NCBI GenBank assembly: GCA_022414725.1
Contig: CM039462.1
Coordinates: 130,783,262 to 130,847,261 of the forward strand
From: Microglena sp. YARC
Lineage: Eukaryota; Chlorophyta; Chlorophyceae; Chlamydomonadales; Chlamydomonadaceae
DNA length: 64,000 bases
Direction of reading: 5' to 3'
Shown here: one piece after another, positions 45,121-56,800 of the stretch
Layout of the letters: every line of letters begins with the position of its first letter
Position numbering within the stretch: position 1 is the first letter of the stretch
Translations under genes and position numbers: made by a program
Notes under the pieces: generated by a model
What the model saw: only the letters and a program-made list of their open reading frames with translations
Database searches by the model: none
Told to the model about the DNA's origin: nothing

Positions 45121-48100
45121 TAGCTTTTCTTTTCAGCGACGAGCAGCAGCTTCTGTGCAGCTCCCCTGACTGGCTATTGAGCCAAGCCAACCTAGTGCAC
45201 CTTGAAGCTGACGCAAGCTGCTGTCCAGAACTACTGAGATGTTTGGGTGTAGCTAAGTGGCTGGCGTGAGGAGCTGCCTAGAAGCTACTGCTCGTAGTCC
45301 AAAAGGAAGCTCTGCCCCCTTCAGAATACAATAGGCAGAAATTGACAGCAATTGACAGCAGTGTTGTTGCGTGACTCGATAAGAATGAATATAGTTTATC
45401 AGCAATTATTTTAGGTCCCATGGTTTTTGATTCTCTTTTTCCGCTTCATTAAATCCCTTCACTTGTATCCAGCAATGGCAAGCAAGCTTCCTTTTGATAT
45501 CAATATGTAGTGATTAAATACAAACACATTCAGGTTTTTCAGACCCCAGGCAGGGCACACGTTCAGTTTGATGGTTAATGGTTTTTGGAGGGTTCATGTT
45601 GCAATTTTGCTTTTTGACATGTTGAGGGTGCGCTGAGAGACTTAAGTAGGGATCGGCAATATGATATCATATGATATCATGTCATCATATGATATCATAT
45701 GATGTCGGCGGTCTGACTAGGCTACTTTGGCCTGAGGCATCATATCATATGATATTAAATCATATGATTTTTGTATGCTATCATATGCTATCATACTCGT
45801 CTTTTGTCAACATTATATGATTTGCCGTTCCCTAGACTTAAGACATGTAGGGGATGCACTGGGCGTTCTGGTGCAGCGCATGTCTTGCTTGCTTGCTTGA
45901 TTATGCCCATCTGGATTCGAGCCAGGCATAAGAATAATGTAACAATCATCATTGATGTCATATGTGACAGGACGCTGGTCATAAGGATCCATTGCTCCAG
46001 CCAAGTTGCAGCTGCTCCGAGGGTCGAGGAGAAAATGAACTTGGTTACATAGCTTCATCCAGCAATTTGGCTGCTCGCCGTCTTCGACAGTAAAACAATG
46101 ATTACCAGGAAAGTGTAAACTCGAACAAATCACTTTTCCAAATTTTCCTTTACTCATCATCTTCTGGACGAAAAAAGGGTACAAAAAATAACCTGTTCAT
46201 ACCTGTAAAACAAATACTTGATCCAGTCTCTTGGTCGGCCCGTAGGAAGCTGACCTATGCGATAGGAACTGAGAAATTGGTCGAAATTTTGGTTAATTAA
46301 ACGTCAATTGGTCGTAAAAACGGTTGGGACGGTCGAAAAACATCACAGAGAAACTGTTGGCGAATGAGATTGCTAGTTATATTGCCTGTTAGAACGGTTG
46401 ACCATAAAGCCGGAGATGGGCGAACAGTCCGTTGGAATTGTCAGAAATTCAGTTTAATTGGGTCCGTCGAAGCTGGTTAAACAATACAACCAACCCGTGA
46501 CTGTTGCCGGCGGCGTGAAAGTTGCTGGACGAAACGAAGTCATTAGGTCCGACTTAGATGCAAGCGCTGAATGATTGAAGGGCATAAACGTCGAATTCCT
46601 AGAAGCCCAATCTGGCGTCTCATTTTTCCGTCCTGCGTCTTGCGACCTTCGACTCGCCTCCCCTTCCCGATTGCGACATGGCTGCCCTTGCCTAGGTTCT
46701 GCGAACTGCCTGCCCGCCTGTCTTCGCTCATTTCAACCCTTGGGCCGACCACCGCAGGGGCCCTTAGGGCACCCTACTATTTATACATTCATGGATGAAC
46801 AAAGGAAGCCTCTCTCGCCCTTCAACTTCTGGATTGCGCATCAGATAATGTAGTCGAAGAGAAAGCGCCCAAAGTGCGCTGTTGGTTTGGCTAGGGTGGA
46901 CAAGTCTTTAAACTGTATAATCAGCTGTGTGCTACCTGTCTTCCGAGGCTATCGCACGGGGGGGGTCTTGGAATTGGCAGAAGGTGAGCAGCCCAGAGTT
47001 GGCTTGAGAACCATGTAACAATTTAAATAGGGTGCAGAAATAAATATTATGACTCATGAACTCATCTAGCCGAGTTTTGTAAAATATTGTCGAAGTATAA
47101 AATCCCTTATAAAAGTCCCTGCTTGGAATTGGAAGACGGTGCGCATACCAGAGTTGGCTGAAATACCGTGTAACAATCCAATCCGAATTCTTCTTGCAAA
47201 GCCTGTAGAGTGATGCAGGGTGCCACGTGCCACTACCACCTTTTGATTAAGGGCGCCTGGAGGCGCGTCCCGATTGAAATGAAAATAATTATGATTTTAA
47301 TTTATTTAATGTTGTGTTATTTAATTCGACTTTATTCCATTCAATTAAATTTATGCAGGGTGCCCCGTGCCACTACCACCTTTTGACAGCTTACAGAAAT
47401 TGTCCATCTCTCTAAGGTACCTCTACCTACGTCCATTTAACGAGGTGGAGCCTTTGCTTTGTTCAAATTAACTAAGCCATGTAACCAAGTTCAAGTTCAA
47501 AGTTACCAACCTGAAAGGGGGTTGGGGCAGCTGACATGAGGTTCGAAGACTTTTGACAGCTTACAGCAAGGTTACCATGTATAATGGGGTGGGTAGATGC
47601 AAGAGAAGAAAGCAAGTGATGAAGCTCTAAGCTCAGGAGCACTGTTTGTTTTCCTCCGACGACTCGTCGCCATCCAGTCGCTGCATGGGTCTTGCTAAAC
47701 TAGTCAGAAATGCACCCCTAAAGGACAGTGCGTCATACTAGGGTCGAACCGAATTGCTAAATTTGCGATGCCTCGCAAAAAAAACAGAGTTAAACAGTGC
47801 AAAAAAAGCAGGAGTGAGGTGTAGAAGTTTGCTACCCTAGTATACGAGTCGTAGTAGCATACAAACCCAGGGTATTATATTTTAGCAAATTAATCTTTTC
47901 ATGTAATAGTTATAGCAATTTGGCGCAATTTGGCTCTAATGTGCCAGCACTGGCCTGTGTAAGACGATGTACTGTAATATTTCTAGCAAGTTGAGCAAGT
48001 TATCACTTGATAAGAAGTGATAACTTGTGAAGTGAACTTTAAGAACTCATAGTGAACTGAGCCAACATGGAAACAACACAAGCAGCTTTGCATAGCATAG

Positions 48101-48300
48101 CTGCTTATGGCCTCTGGCCTTCAGTGAAGAGCGTGGGGTTAATAATTTAAAAGACCCTAAACCCAAGAAAGTCCAGGAAACAATGCCTCATCATATGCGA
48201 GGTTTTGACACATAGCAGTCAAGGTAAAAGTGACCTAGTCTAATTTTGAACTTGTGTGAGGTAGCAAGTAGGGTCCTGGCGCCAGGTCCAGTCTAGTCTA
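45121..48300. other. Intergenic region, no gene recognised
   Basis: Short frames only. Items seen: an AT palindromic repeat (45655-45800), a short repeat beginning ATGCAGGGTGCC(A/C)CGTGCC at about 47214 and 47352, and a segment near 47655-47710 (TCGTCGCCA..GCATGGGTCT.GCTAAACTAG) shared with 37925-38005 in intron 2. The 45813-46184 minus-strand frame has no motif I recognise. Confidence 0.5.
45655..45800. repeat. ATATCATATGATATC palindromic repeats
   Basis: Repeated CATATGATATCATATGAT, self-complementary in many registers. Likely forms hairpins; no gene. Confidence 0.8.
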
Positions 48301-48305
48301 TGGTG

Positions 48306-48368
48306 GCTGTGGTCTTCAAGCTAACCCGAGGTAGTCACTGCCTCTTCCCCCCCTCTCATCGTGCCAAT
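48306..48368 (-). repeat. Copy of the last exon end of the glycosyltransferase gene
   Basis: GTGGTCTTCAAGCTAACCCGAG, split here as GTGGTCTTCAAG and CCCGAGGTAGTC, resembles 48799-48860 (the last exon and its stop). It lies on the far side of the 68 bp array. Confidence 0.8.
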
Positions 48369-48369
48369 G

Positions 48370-48777
48370 GACTGAACTTTCCCACAACGACCGACGAGGT
48401 CGAGTTAAACGACGAGGTCGAGTCCAATCACTGTGACGACTGAACTTTCCCACAACGACCGACGAGGTCGAGTTAAACGTTGAGGTCGAGTTCAATCACT
48501 GTGACGACTGAACTTACCCACAACGACCGATGAGGTCGAGTTAAACGTTGAGGTCGAGTTCAATCACTGTGACGACTGAACTTTCCCACAACGACTGACG
48601 AGGTCGAGTTAAACGACGAGGTCGAGTCCAATCACTGTGACGACTGAACTTTCCCACAACGACCGATGATGTCGAGTTAAACGACGAGGTCGAGTCCAAT
48701 CACTGTGACGACTGAACTTTCCCACAACGACCGATGATGTCGAGTTAAACGACGAGGTCGAGTTCAATCACTGTGAC
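48370..48777. repeat. Six tandem 68 bp units
   Basis: GACTGAACTTTCCCACAACG starts near 48370, 48437, 48506, 48574, 48642 and 48710. Each unit holds GACGAGGTCGAG twice, a partly palindromic motif, and CAATCACTGTGAC. It lies just 3' of the glycosyltransferase stop codon, between two copies of its last exon. Confidence 0.95.
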
Positions 48778-48810
48778 GACTGAAATTTGAGGGCGGCTGT
48801 GGTCTTCAAG

Positions 48811-48924
48811 TTACCCCGAGGTAGTCTCGGCCTCTTCCTCCCCTTTCATCGTGCCAAGGACCATAGGGACCCGGGACAACAACTTGGCGCCTCGGATAAA
48901 GGAGGTGCGGCCCTTGGTCACCTC
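48811..48924 (-). CDS. Glycosyltransferase exon 10 (last)
   Basis: Acceptor CACGCAG, phase 0. Encodes EVTKGRTSFIRGAKLLSRVP and MVLGTMKGEEEAETTSG, then TAA. Basic then acidic tail. A second copy of its start lies at 49397-49432. Confidence 0.65.
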   Translation of the reverse strand, partial: EVTKGRTSFIRGAKLLSRVPMVLGTMKGEEEAETTSG

Positions 48925-50051
48925 CTGCGTGACAAAGTGATGATGATGATGATGATGATGATGCCATTTGCCATGTGCCCTACTGGAGGGATGGATGTTA
49001 TCTCATTTTGGTAAGCTCACTTGCTGCTGTTGCTGCTGCTGATGGTAAAATTCTTCCTGGTGCCCTACTGGACTCCAAGGTTGCCCGTGGCTTGACAGAG
49101 TCAAGAGGGGATTATGAACATTGTTATCGTACCTCAAACCAAATGTGATATATGAGGGCTATACAATTTGTTGTGTGTCAGGCAGCAGAGCTGGGGGTCC
49201 TCCTGAAGTACCCTGATGAGATGCATGAGTGCTATCACTCTATCAGCTCAATATGAATTTGAATTCAAGCGCCAATGAGGGCAGGCACTAGCCCAGTTAG
49301 AATTTGAATTCAAGCGCCAATGAGAGCAGGCACTAGCCCCATTTGAATTTGAATTCAAGCGCCAATGACGGCAGGCACTAGCGATGCTGACTTTTTGCCT
49401 CTGATGAAGGAGGTGCGGCCCTTGGTCACCACCTGCAGGACAGAAAGCATTTGTTTCGTATAAGTGCTATACGTGAAGTAAGCATGTGTGATATGTGTCG
49501 TATGAGTGCTATAAGCTCAATCTGAATTCGAATGAGATTTTGAAAAATGAATGTATGGAGGAGGACCCTCCAGGCTATCTGGCACTACCTTTGGTTGGTC
49601 CAAATAATAATAAATATAGGTTTGACCCCCCCACCCCCACCCCCACAAAAAAAAGATAACACCCGGAGCACAAGAAACCTTGGCCCTTACTGGCCTCTGG
49701 CTCTGTCGTAAACCCTGGCTTCGGTCTGCTGCACTCGATTCCAGTGCCACCTGTCGCTTCGATAGCCAATACTCTTAGTCAATTTTTTCGCGTCGTGTGC
49801 GACGCGCCTACGACTTGTTTTCAGGTGCATGTATGTACATAGCACGCACCTACATACACATAGCATACACACACATAACATACACACACGCAGACATAAC
49901 ACACATAATATACACATACACACATACATAACATAATTACACACATACATATACACACATACATATCAAAAGGCGTCATCTCACATTGGCATCGATCATG
50001 GTGGTGCCCGTTCTGAAATATTTAATGTTCATAAATGCAACTTTCACCAAT

Positions 50052-50095
<44 letters not shown>

Positions 50096-53000
50096 TGATG
50101 GTCTTGTGTAGCTCCTTTTGAAGTTTTGTTATGTTTTTTGTTTTGTTTTTAGGGTTGGTAGATACAAAAAATAAATCATGCCCCCATCTCACATTTGCAT
50201 CGCTCATCGTGGTGCCTTGTAATGCACTGATGGTCTTGTGTAGCTTCTTGTGAAGTTCTAGCATGGTAGGTGTGGGTGCCTCGCTTGCCATCCAATGGTC
50301 ATTGGCCTGCAGGAGAAAGGGGCAGGGAGAAAGAGGCTCACAATGTCACCGACCAGGAGAAAGAGGCTCACAATGTCACTGACCAGGAGAGAGGAGCTGG
50401 GAAGAAATGGGTCATGATGTCACTGACCAGGAGAAAGAGGCTCACAATGTCACTGACCAGGAGAAAGAGGCTCACAATGTCACTGACCAGGAGAGAGGAG
50501 CTGGGGAAAAATGGGTCATGATGTCACTGACCAGGAGAAAGAGGCTCACAATGTCACTGACCAGGAGAAAGAGGCTCACAATGTCACTGACCAGGAGAGA
50601 GGAGCTGGGAAGAAATGGGTCATGATGTCACTGACCAGGAGAAAGAGGCTCACAATGTCACTGACCAGGAGAGAGGAGCTGGGAAGAAATGGGTCATGGT
50701 GTCACTAACCAGGAGAAAGAGGCTCACAATGTCACTGACCAAGAAAAAGTAGCTGGGAAGAAATGGGTCATGATGTCACTAACCAGGAAAAAGAGGCTCA
50801 CAATGTCACTGACCAAGAAAAAGTAGCTGGGAAGAAATGGGTCATGATATCACTAACCAGGAGAAAGAGGCTCACAATGTCACTGACCAAGAAAAAGTAG
50901 CTGGGAAGAAATGGGTCATGATGTCACTAACCAGGAAAAAGAGGCTCACAATGTCACTGACCAGGAGAGAGGAGCAGGGAAGGAGAGGGTCATGATGTCA
51001 CTGACCCATCGAATACCGGTAGAAGAGGGTCTCGATATCACAGACCCACTGAGTAGCAACAGAAGAGAGTGAGGTTTAGGCTTAAGGGTTGGTGGTTTGG
51101 GGTCTTGTGTCACTCACCACAGATTGAGAGAGCCAGCCACACACGGCCTTCAGTCGGACTCTCACGTGTGGGGTTTAGGCTTTAGGGTTGGTGGTTTGGG
51201 GTCTTGTGTCACTCACCACAGATTGAGAGAGCCAGCCACACACGGCCTTCAGTCGGACTCTCACGTATGGGGTTTAGGCTTTAGGGTTGGTGGTTTGGGG
51301 TCTAGGTTCACTCACCACAGATTGAGAGAGCCAGCAACATGCGGACTTCAGTCGGACTCTCACGTGTGAGGATTAGGCTTTAGGGTTGGTGGTTTGGGGT
51401 CTAGGGTCACTCACCACAGATTGAGAGAGCCAGCCACACACGGCCTTTAGTCCGACTCTCACGTGTGGGGTTTAGGATTTAGGGTTGGTGGTTTGGGGTC
51501 AAGGGCCACTCACCACAGATTGAGAGAGCCAGCCACACGCGGCCTTCAGTCGCTTCCTCTCGCAGGGGGTAGGCTTTAGGGTTGGTAGTTTGGGATCTGA
51601 GGTCTAGGGTCTTTAGGTTGGTGGTTTGGGGTCTAGGGCCACTCACCACAGATTCGGAGAGCCAGTCACATGCGGCCTTCAGTCAGACCCTCACGTGTGG
51701 GCTTCAGGCTTTAGGGTTGGTAAATTGGGATCTGAGGTCTAGGGTCTAGGGACACTCACCACAGATTCGGAGAGCCAGTCACACGCTGACTGCAGTCACT
51801 TCCTCACGCAGGGGGGGTAGGCTTTAGAGTTGGTGGATTGGGGTCTCCTGCCACTCACCACAGATTCGAAAGCCAGTCACACGCTGCCTTGACTCGGACA
51901 CTCACGTGTGGGGTTTAGGCTTTAGGGTTGGTGGTTTGGGGTCTAGGGTCACTCACCACAGATTCGGAGAGCCAGTCACACGCTGACTGCAGTCAGACCC
52001 TCACGTGTGGGCTTCAGGCTTTAGGGTTGGTAGATTGGGATCTGAGGTCTAGGGTCTAGGGTCACTCACCACAGATTCGGAGAGCCAGTCACACGCTGAC
52101 TGCAGTCTGTTCCTCACATGCGGGTTCTCATCCATGTGCAAGAGAAGCTCCTTGTTATACCAGCACAGGGACCTGGGGTTGGGTGGGGTGGGATGGGGTG
52201 GGGTGGGATGGGGTGGGGTGGGATGATGGGTGAAGGGAGGGTTGGGGTGGGTTGATGGGAAGGGGTAGGGCAGGGTTGGTTTGATTGGTTTGGGTGGGAT
52301 GATGGGTGAAGGGGGGTTGGGTTGGGTTGGGTTGGGTTGGGTTGGGTTGGGTTGGGTTGGGTTGGGTTGGGTTGGGTTGGGTTGGGTTGAGTTGGGTTGG
52401 GTTGGGTTGGGTTGGGTTGGGTTGGGTGGGATGATGGGAAGGGGTGGGGCAGGGTTGGGTTGGGTTGAGTTCTCCATCATGTGCAAGAGCAGCTCCCTTT
52501 TTGTATCAGCACAGGGACCTGGGGTTGGGTTGGGTGATTTGTGAAGGGAGGGTTGGGTCGGTTGATTGGGATGGAATGGTGGGAAGGGGTGGGACAGGGT
52601 TGGGTCAGTTTGGCTTGGGTTGAGTTCTCGTCCATGTGCAACAGCAGCTCCTCATTATAGCAGCACAGGAACCTGGGGTGGGATGCGATGGAGGGGTGAT
52701 GGGTGAAGGGAAGGATGGGCTGGAATGATGGGAAGGGGTGCGACAGGGTTGGGTTGGGTGGGATGATGGGAAGGGGTGGTACAGGGTTGTGTTGAGTTGG
52801 GTTGGCTTTTTGCGTGGTAGTCCAAGCTCAGGAACAGAAGCGGTCTGTGAAACCAAATCCCATTTTAGTAACCATTCCCCAGTGCAAGCGTACGGGAAGG
52901 TTCCTTCAACCTCACGCCCCGTGGCAAGGCGTATGACTTTCCATTTTTGTGAAATAAGTTAATCGATATATAAATATGTGTATGTAAGTAAATAAATGAA

Positions 53001-53805
53001 TGAATAACAAGTTCTATGCAGCGTCGCAAGCGACACAAAAAACTGGCGGAGTGTGTTGGCTGACGTGTCAGGCTTCTATCTTTTGGTCGGTCGGTCGGTC
53101 TGTTGGTCGGTCGGTCGGTCGGTCAGTCGGATAACCGGACAATGGAATAACCCTGGAGGCTCCCGCCTTCAGGGTTATCTCATGGCTTATCTGGGCTGCG
53201 CCAAAAAAATGTTCTCACCGGAGGAAAGCTTGCTCGCATAGCCAGTAGAAGTCACACTTTCCAGTCTCTAGGTACGCAAGGTATTCATGTGGCTTGGGGC
53301 CGTGGTAGTGCACAATCACAGCATTGCCAATCTGGTCGTTGTACGGCTTGCTGTTGTACTTCTGGTCCAGGACTTTCTCCTTCAGCTGCGTCTCATAGAA
53401 CTGGTTGAAGGCGCCCTGGGTGTGTGTGTGTGTGAGCGTGTGTATGTGTCAGCGCGTGTGCCCTCGCTAGTGAGAGAGAGTGATTTGTGTATGTGTGTGT
53501 GAGAGATTTGTGTGTGTGCTTGTGTAGCTGGGTCTTATGTAACTGGACGAAGGTGCCCTGGGGGTGGAGTGTGTATGTGTGAGTGTGTGTGTGTATGTGT
53601 GTGAGTGAGTGAGTGAGTGAGTGTGTGTGAGTGTGTGTGTGTGTGTGTAAGAGTGCCTGCTGGTGTAGTCCCAGTCTAGGAATCTCTTCTTTAGCTGGTC
53701 TCATACAAGTATAGAAATGGTTAAGGCGACCTAGGGGTGGAGTGTGTATGTGTGTGTGTGTGTGTGTGAGAGTGTGTGTGCATGTGAGATAGAGAGAGCG
53801 GGGGA

Positions 53806-53874
<69 letters not shown>

Positions 53875-56800
53875 TCACAACAGCGCCCCTCCCCTTCATC
53901 CAGATCAGATCAGACAGCCTGCCCCTGGCCAACTACTCTGTAAACAATCTCTACCCTACTACCTTCTCACCTACCCTCCCACCCACCCCACATAAACCCA
54001 TTACCTACCTTCTCACCTACCCTCCCACCCACCCACATAAACCCTTTACCTACCTTCTCACCTACCCTCCCACCCACCCCACATAAACCCATTACCTACC
54101 TTCTCACCCACCCTCACCCCTCACCCACCCCCACCTACACCCGTGACCCACCCTCTCACCCCTCACCCACCCCACCTACACCCGTGACCTACCTTCTCAC
54201 CCACCCTCTCACCCACCTACCCCCTCACCCACCCCACCCCCCTCACCTACCCTCTCACTAACACACACCCCTCACCTGATCAGCAGGTCCGTAACTGCCA
54301 AAGTGGACCCCGTTCTGGTTTGAGAAGATGAAGGCCAGGAGCTCATGGTAGGAGGCACGCAGTTCAGTATGAGGCACGCAGTTCAGTATGAGGCACGCAG
54401 TTCAGGTACGTCCTACAACCCTCTGACCCACCCCAACCACCCCCCTCACCTACCCTATCACCCATTCACCCCCCTCACCTGATCAGCAGGTCCGTAGCTG
54501 CCAAAGTGAAGCCCATTCGTGTTTGAGAAGATGAAGGCCAGGAACTCATGGTAGGAGGCACGCAGTTCAGGTAGATTCATGAGCATGATGCCTGCGTTGT
54601 AAGGGAACTGGTTCCGAAACTCCCAGGCCATGGACAGGACGTTGGGAAGGGGAAGGCCTACAGACAAGGGCAGTGGGTGGTGTTGGTGTTGGTGATGATG
54701 CTGGTGATGATATTAGGGAGGAGTCGAGGAGAACCAAGCTTAAGATGATGAAGTTGATGACGATGATGCTGATGTTGGTGTTGATGCTGATGGGGAAAAG
54801 TATTAAAACGTTTTAGTGCTTTGTATCGCTTTTAGTAGCTTTTTAGGGCCATTTTAGGGAAGAACGAAAAAACCCCCAAAAAACACCCTGGGGGCTCCCG
54901 CCCCCCCTTCTGGGGGGCGGGAGCCCCCAGTGTTACCCATTTGTCCGTCCGTCCAACCATCCATCCATCCGTCTGACCGTGATGAAGCCTGACACGTCAG
55001 CCAACGGTCTCGTAACTAACTCGCTTCCATTGCCACCTGTCGCTCCCTCGCGATCACTCTCAGCCAATTTTTAGCGTCGCAGGCGACGCTGCATCGAACT
55101 TGTTGTACTTTTGTTTGTTTTTTATTTTGCTGAAACGGGGTCAAACTAGCGATTGCAGTATATAACAGAAAAATCTCCCCAGAGAGTCCCCAGAGGCTGG
55201 TGTGTGACAATGTTTGAGGAATTGAGCTTAGGACTAGCAAAGCGGGCTATGCAACAAGTTGCTCGAAGCATCTATGCAGTTGAGCTCATTATTTTTCTGT
55301 ACCGCTATTTTATGTTCTATATGATACGAAATCATCAAGGCTGATGGGACCACGGAAGCAGATGTCAGCGTCCGTGTACAGTACGCAAGTGGACTGGTTC
55401 AGCATGGGGACTGTGGAGACATGTTGTTATCATGGCATTGTTAAGTTTATGATTTCCCGTATTTTTGTATCTTCTATATGACACGCACCGAAATCATCAA
55501 GGCCGATGGGACCACGGAAGCAGACGTCAGCGTCCGTGTACAGTACGTATGTGTACTGGTTCAGCATGGGGACCACCGAGACGTCAATCCTCTGAAAGGT
55601 CGACATCAACATGTCTGCTGACTTGTAGAGGTGGCTGTGGAAGACGTTCTCCTACAGCAGGATGTGGTAGGGGTAGGGTGGGTGGGTGGGTGCTGGGGGA
55701 GGTGGGGGTAGGGGCAGGGTGGGTGGGTGGGTGGTGGTGGGGGTGGTTGGGGTGGGGTGGGTAGGGTCAGGGAGGGTGGGTAGTGGGGGTGGTGATGTCT
55801 TGTAGAGGTGGCTGTGGAAGACGTTCTCCTGCAGCGGGATGTGGTAAGGGTAGGGTGGGTGGGTGGTGGGGGTGGGGGTAGGGGAAGGGTGGGTGAGTTG
55901 TGGGGGGAGGGCAGGGTGGGTGTGTGGTGGGGGTAGTGGGGGTTATGGTGGCGCTATCAACATGTCTGCTGACTTGTAGAGGTGGCTGTGGAAGATATTC
56001 TCCTACAGCGGAATGTGGTAGGGGTAGGGGCAGGGTGGGTGGGTAGTGGGGATGGGGGTGGGGTGGGTAGGGCCAGGGAGGGTGGGTAGTGGGGGTGGTG
56101 ATGTCTTGTAGAGGTGGCTGTGGAAGACGTTCTCCTGCAGCGGGATGTGGTAAGGGTAGGGTGGGTGGGTGGTGGGGGTGGGGGTAGGGGAAGGGTGGGT
56201 GAGTTGTGGGGGGAGGGCAGGGTGGGTGGGTGGTGGGGTAGTGGGGTAGTGGGGGTTATGGTGGCGCTATCAACATGTCTGCTGACTTGTAGAGGTGGCT
56301 GTGGAAGACATTCTCCTACAGCGGGATGTGGTAGGGGTAGGGGCAGGGTGGGTGGGTAGTGGGGATGGGGGTGGGTGGGTAGGGCCAGGGAGGGTGGGTA
56401 GTGGGGGTGGTGATGTCTTGTAGAGGTGGCTGTGGAAGACGTTCTCCTGCAGCGGGATGTGGTAAGGTTGGGTGGGTGGTGGGGGTGGGGGTGGTGGGGG
56501 TAGGGGCAGGGTGGGTGGTGGGGGTAGGGGCAAGGTGGTTGGGTAGTTGGGGTGGTAGGGTAGGGGCTGGGTGGGTGAGTAGTGGGGCTGGTGAGGGTAG
56601 GGGCAGGGTGGGTGGGTGGCGGTGGTAGGGGCAGGGTGGGTGGGTAGTGGGGATGGTGGTGGTAGGGGCAGGGTGGGTGGGTAGTGGGGGTGGTGGTGGT
56701 AGGGGCAGGGTGGGTGGGTAGTGGGGGTAATGGGGGTAGGGGCAGGGTGGGTGGGTAGTGGGGGTGGTGGGGGTAGGGGCAGGGTGGGTGGGTAGTGGGG

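Noticed and set aside
50270..50708. In-frame repeated peptide (EKEAHNVTDQ)
   Set aside because: The minisatellite lies in an intron on the opposite strand, and the frame shifts between units.
53213..53219. TGA after exon 7 as the end of the glycosyltransferase gene
   Set aside because: The TGA lies inside a strong donor (G|GTGAGA), and phase-consistent exons 8-10 follow, each with its own edge copies.
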